A DNA stretch of 7,783 bases from an uncultured Collinsella sp. (GCA_902475445.1 CABRZN010000087.1:1-7783); one strand, 5' to 3'. Counted from the stretch's first letter, positions 1-5,926 are shown. Translations and numbers: made by a program. The notes: generated from the letters alone by a model not told the origin.

Positions 1-2
1 CA

Positions 3-27
3 CGGAGAGCACATTAAGTGCTCTCCG
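3..27. repeat. Perfect 10-bp inverted repeat (hairpin) at the left edge
   Basis: CGGAGAGCAC (3-12) pairs perfectly with GTGCTCTCCG (18-27) around the 5-nt loop ATTAA. This would be a very stable RNA hairpin on either strand. Neither side carries a T-tract, so it is not a textbook intrinsic terminator. It may be the terminator-like end of a gene lying left of the window, or the first stem of the structured leader ahead of the methyltransferase gene. The edge of the window prevents a decision. Confidence 0.6.
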
Positions 28-76
28 GCTCGTGCGGAACTCGCGATCGACCTTATATATTTGCCCTCCCCGGGGC

Positions 77-152
77 TCCCGCACAACGGGACCTCAGTTG
101 GGTTCTATCCCGGTTGCAGTTGCTTCGCTCCTGCACCACTTGGCTGGTGCGG
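77..152 (+). other. Structured non-coding leader: two further hairpins upstream of the methyltransferase
   Basis: Beyond the 3-27 hairpin, two more stems can be read. TCCCG (77-81) pairs with CGGGA (87-91). CTGCACCA (131-138) pairs with TGGTGCGG (145-152) with one wobble and a 6-nt loop. No T-tract follows either stem. The segment does not fit a tRNA or any riboswitch class I recognise. The reading frames across it look like noise, so I treat 1-231 as non-coding leader or intergenic DNA. Confidence 0.4.
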
Positions 153-156
153 CGGT

Positions 157-185
157 TTGGCGTTGGATCGGTTCTTTCTGATATA
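157..185 (+). promoter_or_regulatory. Possible sigma70-type promoter for the methyltransferase gene
   Basis: TTGGCG (157-162) is a fair -35 match. It lies 17 bp before GATATA (180-185), or 19 bp before the better-matching TATATG (182-187). Transcription would begin around 190-195, leaving a short leader that contains the AGGAGG site at 232-237. If correct, this rules out translation from the ATG at 185. The matches are partial and no experimental evidence is available. Confidence 0.28.
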
Positions 186-231
186 TGCTTGTTGCGGCTC
201 TTCTTTTGGGAGGAGTCGCTTTTTTGTTGCT

Positions 232-237
232 AGGAGG
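232..237 (+). promoter_or_regulatory. Ribosome binding site fixing the GTG start at 245
   Basis: A full AGGAGG stands 7 nt before GTG at 245, which is optimal spacing. The in-frame upstream ATG at 185 has no purine-rich site at a suitable distance and would add a hydrophobic stretch atypical for a cytosolic methyltransferase. The GTG start is therefore preferred. Confidence 0.8.
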
Positions 238-244
238 TTGGCCC

Positions 245-1132
245 GTGGTTGATGGGGAGAATCGTTCTGAGCTGCTTTCTGCTGATTGGAATGACGAATG
301 GATGCGTCTGCAGGCTGGTCGGCGGCGGGCTGATGATTCTTTTGAGTGGGATAAGCGGGCTCGGCATTTTCGGCCGCTGGAGACTGCTCCGTATGCCCGG
401 GATTTTATGAAGCTGTTGGCGTTAAAGCCTGGTGAATCCGTGCTGGATATGGGGTGTGGAGCTGGGTCGATTGCTATTCCGCTTGCTCAGGCTGGGCATC
501 CTGTAATTGCTGCTGACTTTTCCCCTGCTATGTTGGGCACGCTTGATGCTGGCATTGAGTACTATGGGCTCGAGGATCTCATTACGCCGCTTGAGCTTGC
601 TTGGGATGATGATTGGGATTTGGTTGGACCGGTCGCGAAAGCGGTGGATGTTGCCTTTGCCAGTCGGTCGGTTACGACAACCGATCTAAAAGGTGCGCTT
701 GCCAAGCTCGACCGTACGGCTCGTCGGCGTTGTGCTGTCACGATGGTCGCCAACTCCAGCCCGCGCTATGATCTGCACTTGATGAACGCTATCGGCGCCT
801 CGGTTACCTGCAGCAATGGCTTTGTGTACGCCTTCAACATCCTCATTCAGATGTGTGCCCTACCGCAGGTTACATTCTTTGAATCGCCTCGACGCGACAC
901 CTTCGATAACCTTGAGGCAGGTGTGGCGGATTTTTCCCGTATGCTCGAACATGGCAACGAGGATAAGATCGACCGCCTGCGCGACTACATCGCCCAGCAC
1001 ATGATCGAGAACCCCCATGCCGGTGAGCCGGGCTCCAAGGGCGTGCCGCAGGGGCGCTATATGCTCGACCATATCCGCAAGGTTCGCTGGGCGTTTATTG
1101 CATGGGAACCGGTCTCTGAATCCCGCTCGTAG
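245..1132 (+). CDS. Class I SAM-dependent methyltransferase
   Basis: This encodes a predicted 295-residue cytosolic methyltransferase of the Rossmann-fold class; the substrate is unknown. Motif I is clear as VLDMGCGAGS (about residues 67-76), the glycine-rich S-adenosylmethionine loop. It is followed by an acidic strand end in VIAADFSPAML (about 86-96), where the Asp should bind the ribose hydroxyls. The N-terminal pattern (WNDEWMRLQ, then FEWDKRARHF) resembles a family of small-molecule or metal-associated methyltransferases in anaerobes, but I cannot name the reaction. The start is GTG 245 with AGGAGG 7 nt upstream; the stop is TAG at 1130-1132. The gene appears monocistronic, with yhbY 159 bp downstream. 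Codon choice is odd: alanine is almost always GCT in the first ~125 codons and mostly GCC/GCG after about position 625, which hints at a mosaic gene. The family call is firm; the specific function is not. Confidence 0.85.
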   Translation: MVDGENRSELLSADWNDEWMRLQAGRRRADDSFEWDKRARHFRPLETAPYARDFMKLLALKPGESVLDMGCGAGSIAIPLAQAGHPVIAADFSPAMLGTLDAGIEYYGLEDLITPLELAWDDDWDLVGPVAKAVDVAFASRSVTTTDLKGALAKLDRTARRRCAVTMVANSSPRYDLHLMNAIGASVTCSNGFVYAFNILIQMCALPQVTFFESPRRDTFDNLEAGVADFSRMLEHGNEDKIDRLRDYIAQHMIENPHAGEPGSKGVPQGRYMLDHIRKVRWAFIAWEPVSESRS

Positions 1133-1249
1133 CCCGTTCACAGCCCGAGCTGCCCATCACCTCGGCATCCGCATTCTTTTTGAACTGGGCAAACACGCCC
1201 CACACCGCGCCGTTCCTGCGCTATCGTGGGACAGCTCACGTAGATTAAG

Positions 1250-1269
1250 GCCCCATCGCGGGGCGCCCC
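1250..1269 (+). other. GC-rich overlapping inverted repeats in the yhbY leader
   Basis: GCCCC (1250-1254) can pair with GGGGC (1260-1264) around ATCGC, while GGGGCGCCCC (1260-1269) is itself a palindrome. The GGGG segment could pair either way. The element lies 23 nt before the yhbY start codon and just upstream of its ribosome binding site. It may be a folded 5' UTR element, or simply GC-rich intergenic DNA. Confidence 0.35.
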
Positions 1270-1291
1270 ATAACATAGAAAGCGAGAACCC

Positions 1292-1591
1292 ATGGCACTG
1301 ACAGGAGCCCAGGTCAAGCAGCTTCGCAGCATGGCCCATCACCTCAACCCCGCCATCATCATCGGCAAGTCCGATGTCAACGAGGGCACCGTCGAGCAGA
1401 CGGTCGCCTACCTGGAGAAGCACGAACTCGTTAAGTGCTCCGTGCTCGATGGCTCCAGTCTTTCCGCCCGCGAGGCCGCCGAAGAGCTCGCTGAGCGTTG
1501 CCACGCCGAGGTCGTCCAGGTCATCGGCCGCAAGTTCTCGCTGTATCGCGAGTCCTCGCGCAAGGACATCGAGAAGATCAAGCTCGTCTAA
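1292..1591 (+). CDS. yhbY: YhbY family ribosome-associated RNA-binding protein
   Basis: This encodes a 99-residue single-domain CRS1-YhbY (CRM) protein, about the same length as E. coli YhbY and B. subtilis YqeI. Members bind pre-50S ribosomal particles and are thought to help large-subunit assembly. Recognisable features are the N-terminal helix (TGAQVKQLRSMAHHLNP), the IIIGKSDVNEG loop (22-32), HELVKCSVLDGS (44-55), and the C-terminal strand QVIGRKFSLYR (76-86). The RNA-contacting loop, GxxG in typical members, reads GKSD here (25-28). The start at ATG 1292 follows AGAAAGCGAG, a fair extended Shine-Dalgarno match, with 5 nt spacing. No convincing promoter is seen in the 159-bp gap; TAGATT at 1241-1246 is a possible -10 without a good -35. 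In many Firmicutes this gene sits with obg and nadD; here it stands alone with its own terminator. Confidence 0.93.
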   Translation: MALTGAQVKQLRSMAHHLNPAIIIGKSDVNEGTVEQTVAYLEKHELVKCSVLDGSSLSAREAAEELAERCHAEVVQVIGRKFSLYRESSRKDIEKIKLV

Positions 1592-1628
1592 GAGCCAACG
1601 ATCCGGCGAGTCAACACATCGCAAGCTT

Positions 1629-1662
1629 ACGGGCGCCCAAGTACTTCGGGCGCCCGTTTTTT
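1629..1662 (+). terminator. Rho-independent terminator of yhbY
   Basis: ACGGGCGCCC (1629-1638) pairs perfectly over 10 bp with GGGCGCCCGT (1648-1657). A 9-nt loop separates the arms, and six T residues run from 1657 to 1662. It lies 37 nt after the yhbY stop. The end of the T-tract overlaps the TAA stop codon of the convergent regulator (complement of 1661-1663). Read on the minus strand the same hairpin lacks a following T-tract, so it should work well only for yhbY. Confidence 0.92.
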
Positions 1663-4660
1663 ATCGCTCGACGAGCACGCGGTTGAGTCTGCCCTCCACC
1701 AAGCGCTCGTACAGACGCCGCGTCTCGGGCTCGGGCACGCCATTGACCTGCTCCCTCAGGTGATGCATATGTCCACTGTACAGCTCGACGATATCGCGTC
1801 GTCGCCCCGCCGCACCGTAGACGCGCATAGCGCAACGCACCATATCCTCGCGCGCCGTTTCCTGCCGAAGCCCCGACTCCGCCAGCCAAATCGCCGACTG
1901 CAGGTCGTTTTCTTCTAGAGCGGCATTTGCTCCCTTAATCATGCAATCGATATACTTTGACTGCATAATGCGTCGCATACGCAAAAAGTAGGTGGGGTTA
2001 CAGCCATTGGGAACATACAGCGGTCCGGCGTAGAGCTGCTCAATCTTAAGGCACAGCTCAACTAAATGGGGCCCGCGCGCACCCGTGCGATTTCCCAAAA
2101 CCTCGCGGCTTATCTGGTCAAACAGCCGTACATCGGTCTTGACGTAGTCGCCGTTGAGTCCGATGCATTCATTTTGGATGAGCACGCACGACTTGCCATC
2201 CGGCGTCGGTCCCAAAGCCGACCGCAAGCGCGATATCGTCGAGTACAGGTTGTTGCGGGCGCTATTGAACTCGGCATGGGGCCACAACTCCATGGCCAGC
2301 GTCTCACGATCGACGAGCGCATCCATGCCCAGCGCAAGCCGCTCGGCAAGTGTCGCCGCCTTCTTGCGGCGCCACATTTTGTCCGTGATGGGAAACCCGT
2401 CGCGCTCGGCGCGGAACGCACCAAACATGCGAATCTCGATATGGTCGATGGTATCAACGGCTTCAACCTCGCCGGCCTGGAACAGGCGCTCGCCCTCCCC
2501 TTCCAAATCGTCGCGCAGCGAGTACCGCGACAGCTCGCGCACGGGAAGCTTCTTGCGAATCCTGGTCGCCGGCTCGCCCAGACAATGCATGGCAAGGCGC
2601 GCAAAGAGCCGATACGATGGCTCTAGAATCCCCGCGCGATTCATGGACATCCAGGCCGCAAGGTCGCTGTCTCGGCCCGCACAGGCCAAATGCAGCGCCA
2701 CCATCCAGGCTTCTGCGCCACCAACCTGCGTCTGGCTTATATCGAGCAACTCCGCTTCCTCGCGTACCGAAACCATCGAAGTGTTACGCAGATATGCCGC
2801 GCGCTCCAGCAGCAATGCGTTATCGCGCATGTACGCAATCGACTCCTCGGCAAGTTTGAGCACTTGGACCGCACGGAACTTTGCATTAACCGGCCGTCCC
2901 TCTGCCAGCGACTGCCAGCCTTCTAGCAACAGGCCAAACAGCTGAATCTGGTTGTCGCGCATGCGCACGGCAAAACGATCGAGCTCGTTGAACGCCGCGT
3001 CGTCGGTTACCGGCAGGCCGGAAAGGAGCCGCCGTGCCGCCAACACCATGCGCACCCAGATAGCCATCGCCTTAAGCCCACGTACGTCGAGCGCCTCCCG
3101 CACCACCGTCATCTCGTCGTCGCGCTCGTCGGTTCCCGCAAACGACCCGTCAAAAAGCTCCACCAGCATGCTGTCGGCCCGTATAACAATCCCCGCGATG
3201 TCGAGCTCGCAGTCGTAGGCCTTGCTCGTTTTGAGCTGCTGTAGAACGCCGCCGTCATCTCCCCGCTCGGTCAGGCAGCGCTTGACCTCGATATGCGCGG
3301 ACAACATATCGAGTGCGGTATGGGATGTCTCGATTTCTGGCACGGTCAGGTTCGTAGGAAGCCCAAGCCCGTTGTCCCCATAGCAAACAGCCGTCAGTGT
3401 CTGGGCCACCCTCCATGAAACAGGGTCTATTTCGCAGGCCGCCCGTTCGCCCCCGCGCTCGATGACCGATGCCATATAGCGAGCGAGCTTTGTATTGGAC
3501 ACGCTGACCGCTGCCAGATATACGCCAAGCGCCTCGGCAGGCGTTGGCTCTGGAGCCGGATCCTCGGCATCGATCGTGCCCAGCGCCGCTCGGCAGATAT
3601 CGGCCCCGTGCCCCGTCAGAGCCAGATCGACCCCATACTGCCCAGCAAGTTCAAGGACCGCATCACGGTCCAAAAAGGCGTCCGCCAGGCCCATCGCCGC
3701 ATCGCATCGGCCCGCCTTAAGCAAAATCCGGGCCGCCCTCGGAACAAGTTCGGGGCGAACCTCGGCCACCAACTTACGCAAGCGCAAGCGTCCGTTATCC
3801 TCCGTGCCCAGACACGTAAAACTCCGCTCGGCGGGGTCCAAGCCAAAGATCGGGTAGTCGCGTACGAAGTAGGACTGGTCGACCATCGATAGCCTCACCC
3901 CGCAAGCCTCGAGTTCTGCGATATTGCCCTCGCCCATCAAAATCATGAGACATGCCACGCAAAACAGTGCATTATTGTCGAGCGAAGCCAAGTCGACAAG
4001 TGCCGCGCCATATACGTTGACAATCTCGTTTTCGAGCAGACCGGCTACGTCGCCTTGGCCATACAGACCCGTCTGCAATGCCGAAACGAGCTCGGGCACG
4101 CCCTGCGTGAGCTGATAAAAGTCGAGCGATGTGCTGATCGAAAACGCCGATGCCCACGCCGAATACTCATAGGCATGCACCTTGAGCATCTGCGCATTGA
4201 TCTTAACCGAATCGCCCAGCCCATGAATCAGCTGACGATTTGAAGGACGGCAGGAGATAAAGACCCCTACCCCCATAGCGCGCAGGCCGCGAATCCTGTC
4301 GATGAGGTCTTCGGTATCGCGCTGATCGAGGTTTGGCACATTATCAATCGCGATAAGGGAGTGCGGTTTGTCTTTGAGTTCTTCGGTGACCACCTCGAGC
4401 TGCATAAACACCTCGCGCCCAGTGGCGCGATCGGCCTCGATAATCCGCACGGGGCCTCGCGTCGGGTCGCATTTAACCTCATGGGTGTACTGCAGCAGCA
4501 CCGAGGTCTTCCCAAACCCGTCGGGCGCATAAAGAACCACGATGCCGGCCTTTCGGCCCTTGGCGATAAGCTCATTCATCAAGCGTTCGCGTCGCACCAT
4601 ATAGCCACCGCCCAGCGGCATCAGCTCGAGGTCGTCCATACTGCCCAAATCGTTTACCAT
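1661..4660 (-). CDS. Large transcriptional regulator: N-terminal STAND/MalT-like ATPase, C-terminal SARP winged helix plus BTAD
   Basis: This encodes a 999-residue cytosolic regulator. The N-terminal part is a P-loop NTPase like that of MalT/LuxR-type STAND proteins: Walker A APDGFGKTS at 45-53, Walker B LIAIDN at 102-107 (Asp106), and a sensor-like strand ending in an Arg (VFISCRP, Arg138). Residues ~300-730 are helix-rich without an obvious motif, probably a TPR-like signal-sensing region. From ~740 an OmpR/SARP winged helix starts (IEIRMFGAF, WRRKKAATLAERLAL, ELWPHAEFNSARNNLYS, ISRLRSALG). A BTAD domain follows at ~843-988, with LYAGPLYVP and the helical repeats after it. STAND ATPases act as ligand-gated switches, so ATP-dependent activation of target genes by a small signal is likely; signal and targets are unknown. 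The start is supported by GAGGAG 5 nt upstream (4666-4671). The ATPase-first, DNA-binding-last order is the reverse of AfsR. No frameshift or truncation is seen. Confidence 0.85.
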   Translation of the reverse strand: MVNDLGSMDDLELMPLGGGYMVRRERLMNELIAKGRKAGIVVLYAPDGFGKTSVLLQYTHEVKCDPTRGPVRIIEADRATGREVFMQLEVVTEELKDKPHSLIAIDNVPNLDQRDTEDLIDRIRGLRAMGVGVFISCRPSNRQLIHGLGDSVKINAQMLKVHAYEYSAWASAFSISTSLDFYQLTQGVPELVSALQTGLYGQGDVAGLLENEIVNVYGAALVDLASLDNNALFCVACLMILMGEGNIAELEACGVRLSMVDQSYFVRDYPIFGLDPAERSFTCLGTEDNGRLRLRKLVAEVRPELVPRAARILLKAGRCDAAMGLADAFLDRDAVLELAGQYGVDLALTGHGADICRAALGTIDAEDPAPEPTPAEALGVYLAAVSVSNTKLARYMASVIERGGERAACEIDPVSWRVAQTLTAVCYGDNGLGLPTNLTVPEIETSHTALDMLSAHIEVKRCLTERGDDGGVLQQLKTSKAYDCELDIAGIVIRADSMLVELFDGSFAGTDERDDEMTVVREALDVRGLKAMAIWVRMVLAARRLLSGLPVTDDAAFNELDRFAVRMRDNQIQLFGLLLEGWQSLAEGRPVNAKFRAVQVLKLAEESIAYMRDNALLLERAAYLRNTSMVSVREEAELLDISQTQVGGAEAWMVALHLACAGRDSDLAAWMSMNRAGILEPSYRLFARLAMHCLGEPATRIRKKLPVRELSRYSLRDDLEGEGERLFQAGEVEAVDTIDHIEIRMFGAFRAERDGFPITDKMWRRKKAATLAERLALGMDALVDRETLAMELWPHAEFNSARNNLYSTISRLRSALGPTPDGKSCVLIQNECIGLNGDYVKTDVRLFDQISREVLGNRTGARGPHLVELCLKIEQLYAGPLYVPNGCNPTYFLRMRRIMQSKYIDCMIKGANAALEENDLQSAIWLAESGLRQETAREDMVRCAMRVYGAAGRRRDIVELYSGHMHHLREQVNGVPEPETRRLYERLVEGRLNRVLVER

Positions 4661-4837
4661 GCCCGCTCCTCAACTCGACCGTATGGACACTGTAACCGTA
4701 AGACCATACAAGCCGCGCTATGAATAGAGCGACCTTGTGTTCTAGGTTGTCTTTTGGTACGCAAGCGGCAAGTTTTTGTACAGCGAGGGCCGATTGTTAT
4801 TAATCCCCCGACTAATCGGTCTTTAAGCAGGTAAATG

Positions 4838-4853
4838 AGCTTGTCAGCTTGTC
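4838..4853. repeat. Perfect tandem 8-bp direct repeat upstream of the regulator
   Basis: AGCTTGTC occurs twice head to tail with no spacer (4838-4845 and 4846-4853); on the minus strand it reads GACAAGCT twice. It lies about 180 bp before the regulator start. Direct repeats are the usual binding mode of SARP/BTAD activators, so an autoregulatory site is possible, though an 8-bp period is shorter than their usual spacing. Confidence 0.4.
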
Positions 4854-4879
4854 CCATCTAAGCGGCAGTGTAACGCAAA

Positions 4880-4892
4880 TGAACAAGGTTCA
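4880..4892. promoter_or_regulatory. 13-bp perfect palindrome, candidate operator
   Basis: TGAACAAGGTTCA is a 5-3-5 perfect inverted repeat in the gene-free region, about 220 bp upstream of the regulator start. Its short, symmetric form suits a dimeric repressor site better than a terminator. No protein can be assigned. Confidence 0.3.
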
Positions 4893-4975
4893 GCTATGTC
4901 ATTCAACTCGCCTAGCACCCGCTACCGTCTACGACCTTTTAGTGGCATTTTTGCATAGAATCTGGTATGGAATGA

Positions 4976-5006
4976 ATTAAACTGTTGGGCATCCGGCATT
5001 CGTCAA
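4976..5006 (-). promoter_or_regulatory. Possible promoter for the regulator
   Basis: On the minus strand TTGACG (5001-5006, five of six consensus -35 bases) is followed after 19 bp by TTTAAT (4976-4981, five of six -10 bases). The spacer is 2 bp longer than optimal, which would suit an activator-dependent promoter. It would give a leader of about 310 nt before the regulator ATG. The -35 overlaps the first copy of the direct repeat at 5002-5041. No better minus-strand promoter was found closer to the gene. Confidence 0.3.
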
Positions 5007-5041
5007 GCTTGCGGCAAGATTTTGGTCAAGTGGGCGGAAAG
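5002..5041. repeat. 17-bp imperfect direct repeat with 23-bp period
   Basis: GTCAAGCTTGCGGCAAG (5002-5018) and GTCAAGTGGGCGGAAAG (5025-5041) match at 13 of 17 positions and are offset by 23 bp, about two helical turns. A related GCGGCAAG followed by a T-run recurs at 4765-4777. The pair lies over and upstream of the possible regulator promoter, an arrangement typical of SARP activator sites. Function is inferred only. Confidence 0.45.
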
Positions 5042-5048
5042 GGATAGC

Positions 5049-5076
5049 AAAAAGGCCCCCGCAAAGCGGAGGCCTT
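5049..5076 (-). terminator. Rho-independent terminator of nagB
   Basis: On the minus strand an 11-bp stem (complement of 5066-5076 with 5052-5062) closes a 3-nt loop. It contains one G-U pair (5058 with 5070) and runs into five T residues (complement of 5049-5053). It lies about 32 nt past the nagB TAG. On the + strand the G-U becomes a C-A mismatch and no T-tract follows, so it is directional for nagB and should separate nagB from the regulator. Confidence 0.9.
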
Positions 5077-5108
5077 AGGCAAGGCTATGTCGAGGTGCAG
5101 GATTCGCG

Positions 5109-5837
5109 CTACTCGCAGAGCGAAAGGGCGGCCTCGTCGGCAACGACAACGCAGTTGGTGTGCAGCTGCAGGATCGAAGCCGGGCACGCGGGCGTAACCG
5201 GACCATAGCACATGTCATGCACGGCCTGAGCCTTGGCCTCGCCGTTGGCGACGACCAGGATCATGCGGGCATACATGATGGTCTGGGTACCCATGGTGTA
5301 GGCCTGACGGGGAACGTCGTCGATGCTGTCGAACAGGCGACTGTTGGCCTGAATGGTGCTCTCGGTGAGGTCGACGCAGTGCGTGCCCTTGGAGAAGTGG
5401 TCATCGGGCTCGTTGAAGCCGATGTGGCCGTTGTTGCCAATGCCGAGCAGCTGCAGATCCGGGTAACCGGCGGCGGCGACGATCTTGTCGTACTCAGAGC
5501 AGGCAGCGGCGGCGTCGGGGTTGGAACCGTCGGGCACATGCGTGTTGTTCAGGTCGATGTTGATGTGATCGAAGAAGTTCTCACGCATGAAGTAGTGATA
5601 GCTCTGGGGATCGTCGTGCGAAAGACCACGATACTCGTCCAGGTTATAGGTGCTGACCCCGGCAAAGTCGACGTCGCCCTTCTCGTACCAAGCAGCGAGC
5701 TGCTTGTAGGCACCGATCGGGGTGGAGCCGGTGGCAAGGCCCAGCACACAGTCGGGCTTGAGGATAACCTGCGCCGAGATGATATTGGCGGCCTTGCGGC
5801 TCATATCCTCGTAGTCTTTAGCTTTAATGATCTTCAT
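5109..5837 (-). CDS. nagB: Glucosamine-6-phosphate deaminase
   Basis: This encodes a 242-residue cytosolic enzyme converting glucosamine-6-phosphate to fructose-6-phosphate and ammonia, the committed step by which amino sugars enter glycolysis. Family marks are the phosphate-binding loop LGLATGSTP (32-40), NLDEY with catalytic Asp67, the ring-opening loop GIGNNGHIGFNEP (Asn136, His138, Glu143), and the C-terminal PASILQLH. Length and residue numbering match the short, non-allosteric Gram-positive type such as B. subtilis NagB, in which position 136 is Asn rather than the Asp141 of E. coli. The ATG at 5837 is chosen because AAAGGA lies 6 nt upstream (5844-5849) and the family N-terminus MKIIKAKDYEDMS begins there. 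A frame extending 26 codons further upstream has no family match. It reads after crr on the same strand, 272 bp downstream, and ends at its own terminator. nagA is not in the window. Confidence 0.97.
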   Translation of the reverse strand: MKIIKAKDYEDMSRKAANIISAQVILKPDCVLGLATGSTPIGAYKQLAAWYEKGDVDFAGVSTYNLDEYRGLSHDDPQSYHYFMRENFFDHINIDLNNTHVPDGSNPDAAAACSEYDKIVAAAGYPDLQLLGIGNNGHIGFNEPDDHFSKGTHCVDLTESTIQANSRLFDSIDDVPRQAYTMGTQTIMYARMILVVANGEAKAQAVHDMCYGPVTPACPASILQLHTNCVVVADEAALSLCE

Positions 5838-5891
5838 TACGCGTCCTTTCTCGTACAAGAGAGGCAAGGCTCCCCTTACAAGCACTTGCCC

Positions 5892-5926
5892 GCGGCCCGC
5901 GTCGGCCGCAACCAACGTGTGCGGCC
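5892..5926 (-). promoter_or_regulatory. Mutually exclusive hairpins in the nagB leader
   Basis: Three complementary GC-rich arms lie 55-89 nt upstream of nagB. The middle arm GGCCGCA (5904-5910) can pair either with TGCGGCC (5920-5926; 7 bp, 9-nt loop) or with GCGGCC (5892-5897; 6 bp, 6-nt loop), but not with both. This geometry could allow conditional folding of the leader. No T-tract follows, so it is not a classical transcription attenuator, and it does not resemble the glmS ribozyme or a riboswitch I know. It may be coincidental in such GC-rich DNA. Confidence 0.3.

Larger units (their letters stand above)
4661..5048. other. Gene-free control region between nagB and the regulator
   Basis: No plausible gene is seen across these ~390 bp, which are visibly more AT-rich than the flanking genes. 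The short minus-strand reading frame at 4654-4857 overlaps the regulator start and has no coding character. The region holds several candidate operator-like elements: a 13-bp palindrome (4880-4892), a tandem 8-bp repeat (4838-4853), inverted repeats GTATGG/CCATAC (4681-4686, 4704-4709) and CCGATT/AATCGG (4790-4795, 4814-4819), and a 17-bp imperfect direct repeat at 5002-5041. It probably serves the regulator, which starts at 4660. Confidence 0.55.

Noticed and set aside
91..150. tRNA-like T-arm (GGTTCTATCCC) in the left leader
   Set aside because: No acceptor stem, anticodon arm or D-arm can be built around it; the match is confined to a few bases.
185..244. ATG at 185 as start of the methyltransferase, adding a 20-residue hydrophobic N-terminus
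   Set aside because: It has no ribosome binding site and overlaps the possible -10, while GTG 245 has AGGAGG at ideal spacing. The apparent hydrophobic leader is most likely translated untranslated region.
2066..2945. Long + strand reading frames opposite the regulator
   Set aside because: They are Arg/Ser/Ala-rich or lack recognisable motifs, as expected for antisense frames of high-GC DNA. The minus-strand 999-residue protein has clear domains over the same bases.
4690..4704. Catabolite-repression (cre)-like site TGTAACCGTAAGA near the regulator start
   Set aside because: Only the left half and central CG fit the cre consensus; the right half lacks the required complementary bases.
4654..4857. 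67-residue minus-strand reading frame in the regulator upstream region
   Set aside because: It overlaps the regulator start, has poor coding composition and no recognisable family. It covers the repeat-rich control region.
5421..5438. Apparent loss of a catalytic Asp in NagB (GIGNNGHIGFNEP)
   Set aside because: Asn at position 136 is the normal residue in short Gram-positive NagB enzymes such as that of B. subtilis, so this is not a defect.
5838..5915. 26-residue N-terminal extension of NagB
   Set aside because: The family N-terminus starts at MKIIKAKD, and AAAGGA sits directly upstream of that ATG. The extension has no family match.
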